DNA of 64,000 nucleotides from Codonopsis lanceolata (Eukaryota; Streptophyta; Magnoliopsida; Asterales; Campanulaceae). Positions 63,885 to 64,000 of this stretch are shown here, piece after piece (the first letter of the stretch is position 1; every line of letters starts with the position of its first letter). Location of the stretch: assembly GCA_013146195.2 (NCBI GenBank), contig CM028382.1, forward strand, positions 116,077,023-116,141,022, given 5' to 3'. The translations under genes and the position numbers were made by a program. The notes under the pieces are model-generated. The model saw nothing but the letters and a program-made list of their open reading frames with translations. It had not been told where the DNA came from and made no database searches.

Positions 63885-64000
63885 GGAAGTTAAACTCATG
63901 ACCTAACAGATAATACCATACCTTTTCTAAAAAAGTGTCATACTTGACGTTTAAGATGTAAGAACAATGAATTGACCCTTTTTAAAATCTTACACATATT

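Overview
The window looks like repeat-rich nuclear DNA from a flowering plant, most likely a eudicot. It is AT-rich, with GT-AG introns and many plant transposon families: Ty3/Gypsy elements of Tat type, a Ty1/Copia element, Helitrons, Stowaway/Harbinger/hAT-like MITEs and tRNA-derived SINEs. The species cannot be named from sequence alone. No bacterial or organellar features, rRNA or tRNA genes were seen. There is one 100-base assembly gap (12874-12973).

Layout. 1-7043: AT-rich intergenic DNA with microsatellites, a ~95-bp tandem repeat, two Helitron 3' ends facing each other and a ~107-bp tandem array. 7044-20000: a 13-kb Tat-like Gypsy element (654-bp LTRs, TSD TTACT) that landed inside that array. 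It carries decayed gag, protease, RT, two RNase H domains and integrase on +, and a separate spliced gene on -. A 1,500-bp solo LTR (TSD GCGAC) sits inside the antisense gene. 20690-21511: direct repeats and a compound microsatellite. 21765-30507: a Helitron cluster holding a truncated UDP-glycosyltransferase pseudogene (24522-25915) and a decayed Helitron with Pif1-helicase remains (26280-30492). 31538-36757: a young Copia element (LTRs differ at 2 of 284 bases, TSD CAATG) with unusual TA...TA termini. 37259-40716 (-): the one convincing host gene, a five-exon model of 169 codons, with a MITE in one intron. 40850-50050: intergenic DNA with MITEs, SINEs, hAT-like elements and a segmental duplication. 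50055-61188 (-): a second, more decayed Tat-like element (TSD TTTCC) that keeps gag-protease and the antisense gene but has no RT, RNase H or integrase. A hAT-like element and a Copia-type solo LTR are nested in it. 61189-64000: AT-rich DNA with a decayed Helitron end, a tandem motif array and a SINE with a 16-bp TSD.

What works together. The two Gypsy elements share a design: gag-pol on one strand and, between pol and the 3' LTR, an oppositely transcribed gene with its own TATA box, an apparent leader intron and the same exon order. Its product has an acidic N-terminal domain and a C-terminal coiled coil. Additional antisense ORFs are known in the Tat lineage (Retand, Grande, Ogre relatives). 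Two diverged copies here show that the exon structure is shared. All element genes carry frameshifts or nonsense changes. The Copia element is nearly intact, with two 1-nt frameshifts.
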